Source of the DNA: Pontibacter ummariensis
GTDB lineage: Bacteria; Bacteroidota; Bacteroidia; Cytophagales; Hymenobacteraceae
Reading direction: 5' to 3'
Length of the DNA: 64,000 nucleotides
NCBI RefSeq assembly: GCF_900188175.1
Contig: NZ_FZOQ01000003.1
Coordinates: forward strand, 282,623 to 346,622
Under the pieces are notes generated by a model, which worked only from the letters and a program-made list of their open reading frames with translations, was not told the origin of the DNA and did not search any database. A program made the position numbers and the translations under genes. The first letter of the stretch is position 1; each line of letters starts with the position of its first letter. Of this stretch, positions 35,518-44,577 are shown one piece after another.

Positions 35518-37161
35518 TTACTTCTTGTTGCTGTCTACCACGATGCGGTTTTCGCGGTTAGCCAGCTCCCATGCCGTGTGGAACGCCAGTCGGGCTACTT
35601 TCTCAGCGCTCTGAAAATTGATCTTGTCCACCTCGTCGCTTGGCTTGTGGTAGTCGGCGTGCACCCCGTTAAAGTAGAACACGATCGGAATACCATGCTT
35701 GGCAAAGTTGTAGTGGTCTGAGCGGTAGTAAAAGCGGTTTGGATCATTCTCATCGTTGTAAGTATAATCCAAGTCCAGGTTCACGTACTTCTCATTTACC
35801 TCCTCGTTTATGGCGTGCAGCTCCGATGACAGCTTATCAGCACCGATCACATAAATATAGTTGTCATTGCCAGTCTTCTCATGATCGTAGTCAGTGCGTC
35901 CGATCATGTCGATGTTCACGTTAGCAACGGTGTTCTCTAGCGGGAAGACAGGGTTCTCGGAGTAGTACTCAGAGCCCAGCAGTCCTTTTTCCTCTGCCGT
36001 TACAGTCATAAACAGCACACTGCGGCGCGGTCCGTAGCCTTCCTGCTTTGCCTTGGCAAAGGCCTCGGCTACTTCCAGTACGGCAACAGTGCCCGATCCG
36101 TCATCATTCGCGCCGTTAAAGATCTGATCACCTGTCAGGGTAGAGTCTACGCCTACGTGGTCGTAGTGCGCTGTTACTACCACTACCTCGTCTTTCTTGT
36201 CTGTGCCTTCCACAAAGCCCAGCACGTTCTCAGTAGGTAGAGGCGTAGCAATGCGCTCTGTCTTTATCTTCACGTCTTTTACGCCTGTAAAGTTTGCCGC
36301 AACGGGCTTGCCTGCCTGGGTTACCAGGTTGCCGTAATCAAAAAGCTTATCGGTGGTGGTGCCCAGCAAAGCAGCTCCCGCTACAGGAGAAATGTAAATG
36401 GAGGCGGCTGAAGGGTTGCTTTGATCATTCTTCAGGCTAATAGAAGGGCGGCTGGCGTAGGCCTTATAGCGCTGTGTCAGGCTGTTGAATTCCCCGGGGT
36501 TAGTGCCTGTCACGATCAGAACTGCTTTCGCTCCGTTCTTAGTGGCGGCGTTACGCTTGGCCCGGTAGTCGTTGCCCCAGTCGGAGGCCTTATCGGTGCC
36601 GCTGATCAGGAAATTGCCCTGGCGGTCTTTGGGCTCTCCTGCGAGTACCACCACTACCTTATCCTTTACATCCAGGTTGTTGTAGTCAGAGTACTTCGGA
36701 TCATCAATGCCATAGCCGGCAAATACCACATCCACTGCCTGCTCGGTCTGGAACGGAGAGTTGCCCAGCACAAAGAAGTCCTGCATCATCAGGTACTTTT
36801 CATTGCCTACGCGCAGGTAGCCTTCGCCCCACACGCTTTTCTCCAGGTCAAAGGTTTGGTAGTACGGGCTCGTCGTGCTGTTCTGCACAGGTCCTGTCAA
36901 ACCATCCTCCCGGAACTCACGGGAAATATACTCTGCTGCCATTTTCTGGCCTTTCTCCCCCGTATTGCGGCCCATGTACTCGTCAGATGCGATAATGTGC
37001 AGGTGCTTTGAAAGGTCATCTGCTGTAATGGTGCTGGCATATTTGGGTGCTGCCTCGCTTAGTTTCGCAGAATCAGTGATAGGGTTGGTGGCGGATGGCC
37101 TTCCGGCACAGCCGAACCCGAGTGCGGCTAGCAGGAAGTAGGCATAGACATTATGTCTCAT
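35518..37161 (-). CDS. M28-family zinc metallopeptidase lipoprotein
   Basis: A 547-residue peptidase. A lipobox near LGFGCAG gives a lipidated Cys at about residue 18. A PA-type insert at about 150-280 (VDVVFAGYGIDD ... KVVVVLAGEPKD) precedes the M28 catalytic domain. Zinc ligands and catalytic residues: His in VVVTAHYDHVG, Asp in GANDDGSGTVA, Glu-Glu in TAEEKGLLGSEYY, Asp in NIDMIGRTD, His in RSDHYNF. Likely a cell-surface or periplasmic aminopeptidase. Start at the ATG 37161 gives a good signal peptide. Confidence 0.93.
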   Translation of the reverse strand: MRHNVYAYFLLAALGFGCAGRPSATNPITDSAKLSEAAPKYASTITADDLSKHLHIIASDEYMGRNTGEKGQKMAAEYISREFREDGLTGPVQNSTTSPYYQTFDLEKSVWGEGYLRVGNEKYLMMQDFFVLGNSPFQTEQAVDVVFAGYGIDDPKYSDYNNLDVKDKVVVVLAGEPKDRQGNFLISGTDKASDWGNDYRAKRNAATKNGAKAVLIVTGTNPGEFNSLTQRYKAYASRPSISLKNDQSNPSAASIYISPVAGAALLGTTTDKLFDYGNLVTQAGKPVAANFTGVKDVKIKTERIATPLPTENVLGFVEGTDKKDEVVVVTAHYDHVGVDSTLTGDQIFNGANDDGSGTVAVLEVAEAFAKAKQEGYGPRRSVLFMTVTAEEKGLLGSEYYSENPVFPLENTVANVNIDMIGRTDYDHEKTGNDNYIYVIGADKLSSELHAINEEVNEKYVNLDLDYTYNDENDPNRFYYRSDHYNFAKHGIPIVFYFNGVHADYHKPSDEVDKINFQSAEKVARLAFHTAWELANRENRIVVDSNKK

Positions 37162-37226
37162 AGTTTAGTTTTAGATAAGGTTTGTTTATTATAAGTTGAG
37201 CTTTTCTGTTGGTGCCGTTTATCCTT

Positions 37227-37712
37227 TTACTGCTTTTGGATAAGGACGGTCGCAAAGGCGGCTACTCCTTCTTTCTTCCCCACAAACCCCAGGTGTTCTG
37301 TGGTCGTGGCTTTTATGGAGATGTCCTCCTCCGGGATGCCCAGTACCTCTGCCAGGCAAGCCTTCATGGCCGGGATGTGCGGGTTCACCTTTGGCTCCTG
37401 CAGGCATACCGTTGAGTCGATGTTGCCTATTTCGTAGCCTTCCATAGCCAATAAGTGTGCCACTTCCTTTAACAGTATTTTACTGTCGATGCCTTTGTAC
37501 TTGGGGTCCTTATCAGAGAAGTGGAAGCCAATGTCGCGCATGTTGGCGGCACCCAGCAGGGCATCACAGATAACGTGGATCAGCACATCAGCATCAGAGT
37601 GGCCGAGCGCTCCGTGCGTGTGGGGGATTTTAATGCCGCCCAGCCAGAAGTCCAGCCCCTCTTTTAGCTGGTGCACGTCGTAGCCAAAGCCTGTTCGTAT
37701 TTTTAACTTCAT
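37227..37712 (-). CDS. ispF: 2-C-methyl-D-erythritol 2,4-cyclodiphosphate synthase
   Basis: A 161-residue enzyme of the MEP isoprenoid pathway. The zinc/diphosphate motifs FGYDVHQ and HSDADVLIHVICDALLGAA are present, with DIGFHFSDKDPKYK and the late TTTEHLGFVGKKEGVAAFA, typical of IspF. Length is normal. It lies 65 bases upstream of the M28 gene, same strand. Confidence 0.96.
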   Translation of the reverse strand: MKLKIRTGFGYDVHQLKEGLDFWLGGIKIPHTHGALGHSDADVLIHVICDALLGAANMRDIGFHFSDKDPKYKGIDSKILLKEVAHLLAMEGYEIGNIDSTVCLQEPKVNPHIPAMKACLAEVLGIPEEDISIKATTTEHLGFVGKKEGVAAFATVLIQKQ

Positions 37713-37847
37713 AGTAGGTGTAAAAAAACAGGTAGTACCGCACTAGGCGGAGAAGATAAAAAGTAAATCTAACTAAAATAACGAATGCGGCCTAAAGCAG
37801 GCTCGTTTTTTGAGCTTTGAGCCGGTTGTGCTTTAACAGCAAACGTA

Positions 37848-37877
37848 AAAGCCAGCCCCTGGATGGGGACTGGCTTT
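37848..37877 (-). terminator. Terminator after the OYE gene
   Basis: AAAGCCAG (37848-37855) pairs with CTGGCTTT (37870-37877), CCCC with GGGG, one bulged A. The minus strand continues TTACGTTT. Confidence 0.75.
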
Positions 37878-37969
37878 ACAGGTATATATGTAAAAGCGCC
37901 TTCGGCTTAGGCCTGTACCTTCTGCAAAGAAGGGTAATCGATACAGCCTTTGGCACTGGAAGAAGCGAC

Positions 37970-39079
37970 TTAGGCTTCTTGTCGCTGGGCCTCTGCCAGA
38001 GAAGGGTAGTCTGTGTACCCCTTCGGCCCTTTAGCGTAGAACGTGTTGCGGTCCGCTGGTTGTAATTCGGCCCCTTGCTCGAAGCGTATGGGCAGGTCTG
38101 GGTTAGAAATAAAGGGCACGCCGAAGGCGACCATGTCTGCGTCTCCGTCTGCTATTACTTTGTTGCCTGCCTCCTGCGAAAAGCCCTTGTTGATGATCAG
38201 GTTGCCCTTGTACAGCGGTCGGTAGCGTTTTGCAATATGTGGCTCTGCAAAAGGCACGTTACTTACATCGGAGAAAGGCTCCGACAGGTGCAGGTAAGCT
38301 AAATTGTAATCATTCAGCTTTTCGATGATGTAGTCAAAGGTCGGAATCGTTTCTTCATCCACTGTAATGCCGAACAGGTTGTGCATGCTGGGGTTCAGGC
38401 GTGCGCCAACTTTCTCTATCGGGATCACCTCTTTTACCGCATCTAAAACCTCGAACAAGAGGCGTGCTCTGTTCTCCCTGGATCCCCCGTACGCATCGGT
38501 ACGCGTGTTAGAGCAGGTCACAAAGAACTGGTGGAAAAGATAGCCATTCGATGAGTGAATCTCCACACCATCAAATCCGGCATCTATGGCGTTTTTAGCC
38601 GCGTGCTTAAAGTCCTGCACGATCTGCTTAATCTCTTCTACCGTCAGGGCGTGTGGTGTAACAGTAGAGGTAAAGCCGTTCTCTGTGAACACCTGGTCGT
38701 TCGGGTTGATGGCAGAAGGGGCCACGGGTAACTCGCCATTGTGGAAATCGGGGTGCGAAATGCGCCCTACGTGCCACAACTGGGCGAAAATCTTGCCGCC
38801 TTTGTTGTGCACGGCTTTCGTTACCTTTTTCCAGCCTTCTACTTGTGCCTCTGAGTAAATACCGGGGATGTTGATATACCCCACGCCTTGTGGAGAAACG
38901 GGGGTGCCCTCCGAAATAATAAGCCCGGCACTGGCGCGCTGCTCATAGTAAGTAGCGATCAGGTCGGTAGGGGCTTTCTCCGGGTTATTGGCACGCGTTC
39001 GTGTCATGGGGGCCATGACTACCCGGTTTTTCAATTCCAGGTCGTGTAATTTTATCGGTCTTAAAAGTGCTTGTGTCAT
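37970..39079 (-). CDS. Old Yellow Enzyme-type alkene reductase
   Basis: A 369-residue FMN-dependent ene-reductase (NemA/OPR-like). The FMN start ALLRPIKLHDLELKNRVVMAPMTRTRA is clear in parts (LKNRVVMAPMTRTRA), then the substrate His/Asn-type region ELPVAPSAINP, and DGVEIHSSNGYLFHQF. The C-terminal ITVDEETIP and IADGDADMVAFGVPFISNPDLP complete the FMN barrel. NADPH reduces electrophilic alkenes or quinones. It lies 66 bases after the aldo/keto reductase gene and belongs to the same MarR-controlled cluster. Confidence 0.93.
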   Translation of the reverse strand: MTQALLRPIKLHDLELKNRVVMAPMTRTRANNPEKAPTDLIATYYEQRASAGLIISEGTPVSPQGVGYINIPGIYSEAQVEGWKKVTKAVHNKGGKIFAQLWHVGRISHPDFHNGELPVAPSAINPNDQVFTENGFTSTVTPHALTVEEIKQIVQDFKHAAKNAIDAGFDGVEIHSSNGYLFHQFFVTCSNTRTDAYGGSRENRARLLFEVLDAVKEVIPIEKVGARLNPSMHNLFGITVDEETIPTFDYIIEKLNDYNLAYLHLSEPFSDVSNVPFAEPHIAKRYRPLYKGNLIINKGFSQEAGNKVIADGDADMVAFGVPFISNPDLPIRFEQGAELQPADRNTFYAKGPKGYTDYPSLAEAQRQEA

Positions 39080-39145
39080 GTATTAGTTGTTATTATCAGA
39101 GGAATAAGACTTGGTCCAGTACCTATTCACTCATTCAAGATTCAA

Positions 39146-39964
39146 TTAGTCCCATTTCGGTGCGAAGGATGGGTTAATAAGGCGGTTATTTTGCTGCGTT
39201 AGCTTGCCTATCTGCTGCATCTCCTCCTGTGTCAGTTCAAAATCGAAAATGTTGAAGTTGGACTGCATGTGGCTCTCTTTGGAAGACCTTGGAATGGCTA
39301 ATACATCTTCTTGTTGAATTAACCAGCGCAGCGTGATCTGGACCTCATTCTTATTGTACTTCTCACCAATGCTCTTTAGCGTGGGGTTACCCATTACCTT
39401 GCCATGTGCGATCGGGCTGTAAGCCGTCAGCGTAATGTCGTGCTGGCGCAGGTAAGCGTACAGCTTGTCCTGATTCAGAAAGGGATGGTACTCCACCTGG
39501 TTCGTGATGATGTTAGCGCCTGTGGCCAGCACCCGGTCCAGCAGGGCAGTGGTATGATTGCTTACCCCAATGTGTTTGGTATAGCCTTTTTCCTGAGCCT
39601 TAACGAGTTCGCCTATATACTCCTCTACCGGAACTTCCGGGTTGGGCCAGTGAATCAGCAGTAGGTCAACCTGCTCTGTCTTCAGTTTCTGTAGGCTTTG
39701 CGCTACGGAGGGCAGGAAATCTTTTTTAGCAAGGTTAGATGGCAATACCTTTGTTGTCAGGAACACCTCTTCCCGGGCTACCCCAGATTCCTGGATAGCA
39801 CGGCCGACTGCTTCCTCATTATTGTACATCTGTGCTGTGTCGATATGGCGGTAACCTGTCTCCAGTGCGGCTGTGACCATGCGCTGGGCTGTGCTGCCCT
39901 CTAACTGGAAAGTGCCGAATCCTAATGCCGGAACAGTAGCGTTTTTCGTTTGTACGTTTTTCAT
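39146..39964 (-). CDS. Aldo/keto reductase
   Basis: A 272-residue NADPH-dependent aldehyde/ketone reductase. The catalytic tetrad can be placed: Asp42 and Tyr47 in HIDTAQMYNNE, Lys72 in LTTKVLPSN, His105 in LLIHWPNP. The NADPH-contact GVSNHTTALLDRV and late IPRSSKESHMQSNFNIFDF are present. It probably detoxifies reactive carbonyls. The start lies 29 bases from a near-palindrome that resembles the operator before marR. Confidence 0.94.
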   Translation of the reverse strand: MKNVQTKNATVPALGFGTFQLEGSTAQRMVTAALETGYRHIDTAQMYNNEEAVGRAIQESGVAREEVFLTTKVLPSNLAKKDFLPSVAQSLQKLKTEQVDLLLIHWPNPEVPVEEYIGELVKAQEKGYTKHIGVSNHTTALLDRVLATGANIITNQVEYHPFLNQDKLYAYLRQHDITLTAYSPIAHGKVMGNPTLKSIGEKYNKNEVQITLRWLIQQEDVLAIPRSSKESHMQSNFNIFDFELTQEEMQQIGKLTQQNNRLINPSFAPKWD

Positions 39965-39992
39965 AGGTATATTTATAAGTGTTTGTACATTA

Positions 39993-40010
39993 TTTGTTTA
40001 TACAAATGTA
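39993..40010 (-). promoter_or_regulatory. Operator and -7 box before the aldo/keto reductase gene
   Basis: TTTGTTTATACAAA (39993-40006) is one base off the perfect palindrome in front of marR. On the minus strand TACATTTG (40010-40003), a TAnnTTTG match, overlaps its edge. The operator ends 29 bases upstream of the start codon at 39964, the same distance as for marR. Confidence 0.7.
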
Positions 40011-40026
40011 AGGGCAAAAAAACGGC

Positions 40027-40476
40027 TTACCCGCGTAATTTATCCAACAGGTTGCTCACTAAAACAGCTTCCTCCTTCGTGAGGCTATGGAAGCGTTCAA
40101 ACAATTTGGGGAAGTTCTCGTCCACCTCCTGCAGCTTTTGCAGTCCTTTCTCGGTTATGCGTACATCAATCATCCGGCGGTTGGCAGCACAGATATCCCG
40201 TGTCACGTAGCCTTTTTCTATCAACTTGTCAATAAGGCGGGTCACGTTGGAGTTGCGGTCTACCATGCGCCCCTGTATGTCCCCAAAGCAGACAGGGGTC
40301 GGGTGCTGCCCTCTGAGGATAGCCAGCACGTTGTGCTGTTGCAGCGTCAGGCCCAGGTCCTTAAAGAACGGCATCAATTGCTGGTTCAGCCAGTTGTTGG
40401 TAAACAACAGGTTAGCCATGAGCCGACGGTAGTCGTCTTTAAAGTGCTTCTGGTGTATTTCCTCTTCTATCCGCAT
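40027..40476 (-). CDS. MarR-family transcriptional regulator
   Basis: A 149-residue winged-helix regulator. The recognition region ILRGQHPTPVCFGDIQGRM then DRNSNVTRLIDKLIEKGYVTRDICAANRRMIDVRITEKG is the MarR wing pattern, here cut into pieces. It has a Cys in VCFGD, so redox sensing is possible but not shown. It sits 62 bases upstream of the aldo/keto reductase gene, same direction. Both genes carry a matching palindrome in front, so self-regulation and control of the reductases is likely. Confidence 0.93.
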   Translation of the reverse strand: MRIEEEIHQKHFKDDYRRLMANLLFTNNWLNQQLMPFFKDLGLTLQQHNVLAILRGQHPTPVCFGDIQGRMVDRNSNVTRLIDKLIEKGYVTRDICAANRRMIDVRITEKGLQKLQEVDENFPKLFERFHSLTKEEAVLVSNLLDKLRG

Positions 40477-40486
40477 AGGTGTGCTG

Positions 40487-40517
40487 CAAAGGTAGTTGTT
40501 TTATTTGTATATACAAA
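40487..40517 (-). promoter_or_regulatory. marR promoter overlapped by a palindromic operator
   Basis: On the minus strand TTG (40516-40514), 19 bases, then TACCTTTG (40494-40487): a full Bacteroidota promoter. The perfect 14-base palindrome TTTGTATATACAAA (40504-40517) covers the -33 element, so a repressor bound there would block sigma. The start codon follows at 40476. Confidence 0.8.
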
Positions 40518-40599
40518 ACTTGTAAGTGTAGGGTTGCGGAAGGGGAGTGGCATTTTGGGAAAGAGCAAGACGGGCAGGCGGTACCGTTATAAAAGACAA

Positions 40600-40638
40600 A
40601 AGCTCCGTGCTACTGTATGCTGTCGTAGCGCGGAGCTT
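40600..40638 (-). terminator. Terminator after the M16 peptidase gene
   Basis: AAGCTCCG-GCTAC pairs with GTAGC-CGGAGCTT (40600-40614 and 40625-40638) with one T-G pair; the minus strand continues with TTTGTCTTTT. Confidence 0.8.
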
Positions 40639-40716
40639 CTTTTAAAAGAGTTTGCTGTTTGGAAAAGGGACCATCTACTGCCTTTTACCCTTTGCTCAAA
40701 AGCCCTTGATAAAGAC

Positions 40717-41988
40717 CTAGGCTTCTTCCGCTACAGGCTCAGCCACCTTCTTTTTCTCTGCTTTATAAAGGAGCGTAGAGCAGTTGTTCGGGTCAAGTAC
40801 TTGTTTGGCGCAGCGTTGTACGTCTTCCGGCGTAACGACCTGTACTTTCTCGCCTTCCTGGTTCACCAGGTTGGTGTCTCCTAACAGCTTACTGTAGGCC
40901 AGGTTCATGGCGCGGTTCAGCAGCTCTATTTCGGAAAAGACGATGCTCGTCTCCGCCTGGTTCTTTACCTTGTTCAGTTCCTCCTCGTCCACACACTGGT
41001 CGATCAGTTCCTGGTTGATGGCCTCGATGGCTGCATTGGCCTCTTGCAGGTCCACACCTTCGTTCAACTTACCCTGAATAATCAACAGCCCGGGTTCGAT
41101 CGAGCCGGATACAGAGGCAGAGATAGAGTTGAAAAGCTTTTGTTCCTTTACAAGCCTGTTGTACAGCCTGCTGGACTTGCCACGGCCCAGAATGTCGCTG
41201 ATCAGGTCCACGGCATAGTAGTCTTCGTGGGTGCGGCTCGGCATATGGTAGGCCTTGTAAATGGCATTGAGTGGTACATCTGCACTTGTCTCCAGCACGC
41301 GTGGCTCGGTTTGCTTTGGCTCCTGCGGGATACGACGCTCGTATCGCTCCCCGGCTGGGATAGGGCCGAACCATTTTTCTGTGAGCTCTTTTGCCCGCTC
41401 AAACGTGACGTTGCCCGCTACAACTAATATGGCGTTGCTGGGAGAATAATGCTTCCGGAAGAAAGCCTTCACAATATCCATCGTTGCCTCTTCTATATGG
41501 GAGATATCCTTGCCGATCGTGGCCCACTTATAGGGGTGCTCTTTGTAAGCCAGAGGGCGCAGCTTTAGCCAAACGTCACCATAGGGCTGGTTCAGGTAGT
41601 TTTGCTTAAACTCCTCCACCACTACCTTGCGCTGCACCTCCAGCCCGTTTTCGCTAAAGGCCAGCTCCAACATGCGGTCCGACTCGAGCCAAAAGCCTGT
41701 TTCTATGTTCTGGGCTGGCAGGGAGAGGTAATAGTTCGTGATGTCTGGGCTGGTGAAGGCATTGTTCTCGCCACCTACTCGCTGGAGCGGCTCGTCATAC
41801 ACAGGTATGTTCTTCGAGCCACTGAACATCAGGTGCTCGAACAAGTGGGCAAATCCCGTATGTGCCTCTTCTTCATCTCGGGAGCCAACATTGTATAGCA
41901 CGTTCAGTACAGCCATGGGGCTTGTATGGTCTTCGTGCACGATTACGCGCAGCCCGTTATCGAGGGTAAATTCTTTAAAGTCTATCAT
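40717..41988 (-). CDS. M16-family zinc metallopeptidase
   Basis: A 423-residue insulinase/processing-peptidase-like protein. The inverted zinc motif HxxEH is in GFAHLFEHLMF near residues 44-52, with the downstream Glu in GLEVQRKVVVEEFKQNY. The second, inactive-type half begins around residue 215 (DVPLNAIYKAYHMP, RGKSSRLYNRLVKE). It has no signal peptide. A TAnnTTTG box is found upstream at 42108-42101 on the minus strand. The Glu/Ala/Val-rich end is not conserved. Confidence 0.92.
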   Translation of the reverse strand: MIDFKEFTLDNGLRVIVHEDHTSPMAVLNVLYNVGSRDEEEAHTGFAHLFEHLMFSGSKNIPVYDEPLQRVGGENNAFTSPDITNYYLSLPAQNIETGFWLESDRMLELAFSENGLEVQRKVVVEEFKQNYLNQPYGDVWLKLRPLAYKEHPYKWATIGKDISHIEEATMDIVKAFFRKHYSPSNAILVVAGNVTFERAKELTEKWFGPIPAGERYERRIPQEPKQTEPRVLETSADVPLNAIYKAYHMPSRTHEDYYAVDLISDILGRGKSSRLYNRLVKEQKLFNSISASVSGSIEPGLLIIQGKLNEGVDLQEANAAIEAINQELIDQCVDEEELNKVKNQAETSIVFSEIELLNRAMNLAYSKLLGDTNLVNQEGEKVQVVTPEDVQRCAKQVLDPNNCSTLLYKAEKKKVAEPVAEEA

Positions 41989-42100
41989 ATATCATTGTTA
42001 AACTGTCGGGTTGTTAATTTGTTCTTTGGAGCATCTTTCAACTCAAATGCCATGCCTCAAGCCACTTAACAAATTAGCCTTTCAACCTCTCCTGAAAGAA

Positions 42101-42108
42101 CAAAAGTA
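42101..42108 (-). promoter_or_regulatory. -7 box before the M16 peptidase gene
   Basis: The minus strand reads TACTTTTG, matching TAnnTTTG, about 113 bases before the start codon. No clear TTG is seen at -33. Confidence 0.4.
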
Positions 42109-42185
42109 AAAATTAGCGGCATAAATTTCAGAGCACCCGCCTATATAGTAACTTGCTACCTTATAACGAAGTTTCGCACTTGACA

Positions 42186-44165
42186 ATGAACTATAACCGA
42201 AAAGACTATACAGACGACAAATTACTGGCTTTGTATAAGGCCATCCTGAAGCCGCGCATGATAGAAGAACGCATGCTGGTGCTGCTGCGCCAGGGCAAGG
42301 TAAGCAAGTGGTTTTCCGGCATCGGGCAGGAGGCCATTTCTGTCGGCTCAGCCATGGCGCTGGATAAAGACGAGTACATTTTGCCGCTTCACCGGAACCT
42401 GGGAGTGTTTACGAGCCGCGAGGTGCCGCTGGACAAGTTGTTTGCGCAGTTTCAGGGCAAAACTACCGGCTTTACCAAAGGCCGCGACCGTTCCTTCCAC
42501 TTCGGTACGAACGAGCATCACATCGTGGGCATGATCTCGCACCTGGGGCCGCAGCTAGCGGTGGCAGATGGAATTGCTCTCGCAGACCTGTTGGAGAAGA
42601 AAGAAAAGGTGACGCTGGTTTTCAGTGGGGACGGGGGCGCCTCAGAAGGGGACTTCCACGAGGCGCTGAATGTGGCGGCTGTGTGGGGGCTGCCGGTTAT
42701 CTTCATGATCGAAAACAATGGTTATGGCCTCTCTACCCCTACGAACGAACAGTTCAAGTTCAAGCATTTTATCGACAAAGGGCCTGCCTACGGCATTGAT
42801 GCACTGCAGATAGACGGCAATAACGTGCTGGAGGTGTACGACACGGTGCGCCAGGCGGCCTATAGCATTCGAAAAAATCCGCGGCCGATGCTCATCGAAG
42901 CAATTAGCTTTAGGATGCGCGGCCACGAGGAGGCTAGCGGAACAAAGTACGTGCCGCAGGAGCTGTTTGAAAAGTGGTCGAAGAAAGATCCTGTGGAAAA
43001 CTTTGAGAAGTACCTGCTTGATGAGCTGGTGCTGACACAGAAAACCATGGAGACCATTAAGGAAGAGCTGCGCGCAGAGATCGAGAATGGTTTGCAAACT
43101 GCTTTTGCCCAGCCAATGCCAGAGGCCAACCGGCAGGAGGAGTTGGAAGACGTGTACAAGCCCTTCCACCAGGAGGTAACTAAGCCTGCTTCGGATGCGA
43201 AAACAGAGCGCCGCTTCGTAGATGCCGTCTCTGATGCGATCAGTCAAAGCATGGAACGCTATCCTGAGCTGGTATTGATGGGGCAGGACGTGGCAGAGTA
43301 TGGCGGCGTGTTTAAGGTGACGGAGGGTTTTGTGGATAAGTTCGGGAAAGATCGCATCCGCAACACGCCGCTTTGTGAGTCTGCCATTGTGGGGGTCGGC
43401 TTGGGTATGTCGATTCGCCAGAAGAAGAGCATCGTGGAGATGCAGTTCGCTGACTTCGTGACCTGTGGCTTTAACCAGATCGTGAATAACCTGGCCAAGA
43501 GCCATTACCGTTGGGGGCAGAATGCTGATGTAGTCGTAAGGATGCCAACAGGTGCCGGTACGGCAGCTGGACCTTTCCACTCCCAGAGCAACGAGGCCTG
43601 GTTTTTCCATACACCTGGGCTTAAAGTGGTGTATCCGTCCTCGCCCTATGATGCCAAAGGCTTGCTGAATGCCGCCATCGAAGACCCCAACCCGGTAATG
43701 TACTTCGAGCACAAGTTGCTGTACCGCTCCATCTCGCAGGAGATACCGGACGATTATTACACCGTGGAGATTGGCAAGGCCAGAACAGTGGCAGAAGGCA
43801 CGGACCTGACAATTATCACGTACGGCATGGGGGTGCATTGGGCCAAACAGCTGCAGCAGGACTTACCAGAAGCCAGCCTGGAAATACTGGACCTGCGCTC
43901 GCTGCTGCCTTGGGACAAAGAAGCGGTGCGGGCGGCTGTGGAAAAAACAGGTCGTGTGATCATCCTCCATGAAGACACCCTCACGGGAGGTGTTGGTGGA
44001 GAGATAGCAGCGTGGATTGGGGAAAACTGCTTTGAGTTCCTGGATGCCCCCGTTTCGCGCGTAGCCAGTTTAGATACTGCTGTGCCTTTTGCACCACCTT
44101 TGGAGCAGGAGTTTTTGCCAAGGCAGCGCCTGCGCGAAAAAGTAGAGGCGATGCTCAACTATTAG
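42186..44165 (+). CDS. Fused alpha/beta E1 of a 2-oxoacid dehydrogenase
   Basis: A 659-residue thiamine-diphosphate enzyme with E1 alpha (about residues 1-335) and E1 beta (about 345-659) in one chain, as commonly seen in Bacteroidota branched-chain/2-oxoisovalerate dehydrogenases. The ThDP motif GDGGASEGDFHEALN...ENNGYG lies near residues 147-175. Alpha signature: QGKVSKWFSGIGQEAISVG; beta: GVFKVTEGFVDKFG and RMPTGAGTAAGPFHSQ. The frame is open from a TTG at 42153, but the ATG at 42186 fits better. E2 and E3 genes are not nearby; lipoyl synthase at 46.6 kb makes their cofactor. Confidence 0.92.
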   Translation: MNYNRKDYTDDKLLALYKAILKPRMIEERMLVLLRQGKVSKWFSGIGQEAISVGSAMALDKDEYILPLHRNLGVFTSREVPLDKLFAQFQGKTTGFTKGRDRSFHFGTNEHHIVGMISHLGPQLAVADGIALADLLEKKEKVTLVFSGDGGASEGDFHEALNVAAVWGLPVIFMIENNGYGLSTPTNEQFKFKHFIDKGPAYGIDALQIDGNNVLEVYDTVRQAAYSIRKNPRPMLIEAISFRMRGHEEASGTKYVPQELFEKWSKKDPVENFEKYLLDELVLTQKTMETIKEELRAEIENGLQTAFAQPMPEANRQEELEDVYKPFHQEVTKPASDAKTERRFVDAVSDAISQSMERYPELVLMGQDVAEYGGVFKVTEGFVDKFGKDRIRNTPLCESAIVGVGLGMSIRQKKSIVEMQFADFVTCGFNQIVNNLAKSHYRWGQNADVVVRMPTGAGTAAGPFHSQSNEAWFFHTPGLKVVYPSSPYDAKGLLNAAIEDPNPVMYFEHKLLYRSISQEIPDDYYTVEIGKARTVAEGTDLTIITYGMGVHWAKQLQQDLPEASLEILDLRSLLPWDKEAVRAAVEKTGRVIILHEDTLTGGVGGEIAAWIGENCFEFLDAPVSRVASLDTAVPFAPPLEQEFLPRQRLREKVEAMLNY

Positions 44166-44188
44166 GAAGCTTTAAGCTAATTGTCTGG

Positions 44189-44243
44189 AAAAGCAAAATA
44201 TAAGTCATGGTCTACGAGGGCCGGGGTTTATATTTTGCTTTTT
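44189..44243 (+). terminator. Terminator after the E1 gene
   Basis: Perfect 15-base arms AAAAGCAAAATATAA (44189-44203) and TTATATTTTGCTTTT (44228-44242) with a 24-base loop, followed by more T. Confidence 0.8.
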
Positions 44244-44270
44244 GTATTATTTACTTTAAAGCAAAAAATA

Positions 44271-44278
44271 TAACTTTG
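44271..44278 (+). promoter_or_regulatory. -7 box directly before a small lipoprotein gene
   Basis: TAACTTTG matches TAnnTTTG; only GAGCA separates it from the ATG at 44284, so transcription should start at or next to the start codon. The -33 element is not clear. Confidence 0.5.
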
Positions 44279-44283
44279 GAGCA

Positions 44284-44490
44284 ATGCTAAACTTTCGACC
44301 CTTATTTCTGGTTGTGCTCTGCCTGATGCTGCTCGGTGGTAGTGGCTGTCAGCGGAAAGGCATTATTCCTTGCCCTAAGCCGATAAGTAAGCGCAACAAG
44401 ATTAAGATAACCGGAGGAAATTCACAGGGTCTTGAGGCAATCAAAGTCCCGAAAGACAAGAACGGGCGGGTGAAAAGAGGCATTTGGTAA
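44284..44490 (+). CDS. Small lipoprotein
   Basis: A 68-residue protein with a lipoprotein signal (LVVLCLMLLGGSGC; lipidated Cys at about residue 22). The mature part is short and basic (PKPISKRNKIKITGG ... KDKNGRVKRGIW). No family is recognised. It is coding-like because of a good signal sequence, a -7 box just upstream and a neighbouring secreted small protein. Confidence 0.7.
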   Translation: MLNFRPLFLVVLCLMLLGGSGCQRKGIIPCPKPISKRNKIKITGGNSQGLEAIKVPKDKNGRVKRGIW

Positions 44491-44577
44491 GGGTGTAACA
44501 GAACTACTTTTAGAAAGACTAGTATAACCTGTTACAAAAGAGTAGAGGTGTAGCACAAAATTCATTTGAGTGAGGTA

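Noticed and set aside
42642..43838. 398-residue minus-strand frame
   Set aside because: Exact antisense of the fused E1 gene; Leu/His-rich text with no family pattern, a by-product of GC-rich codons.
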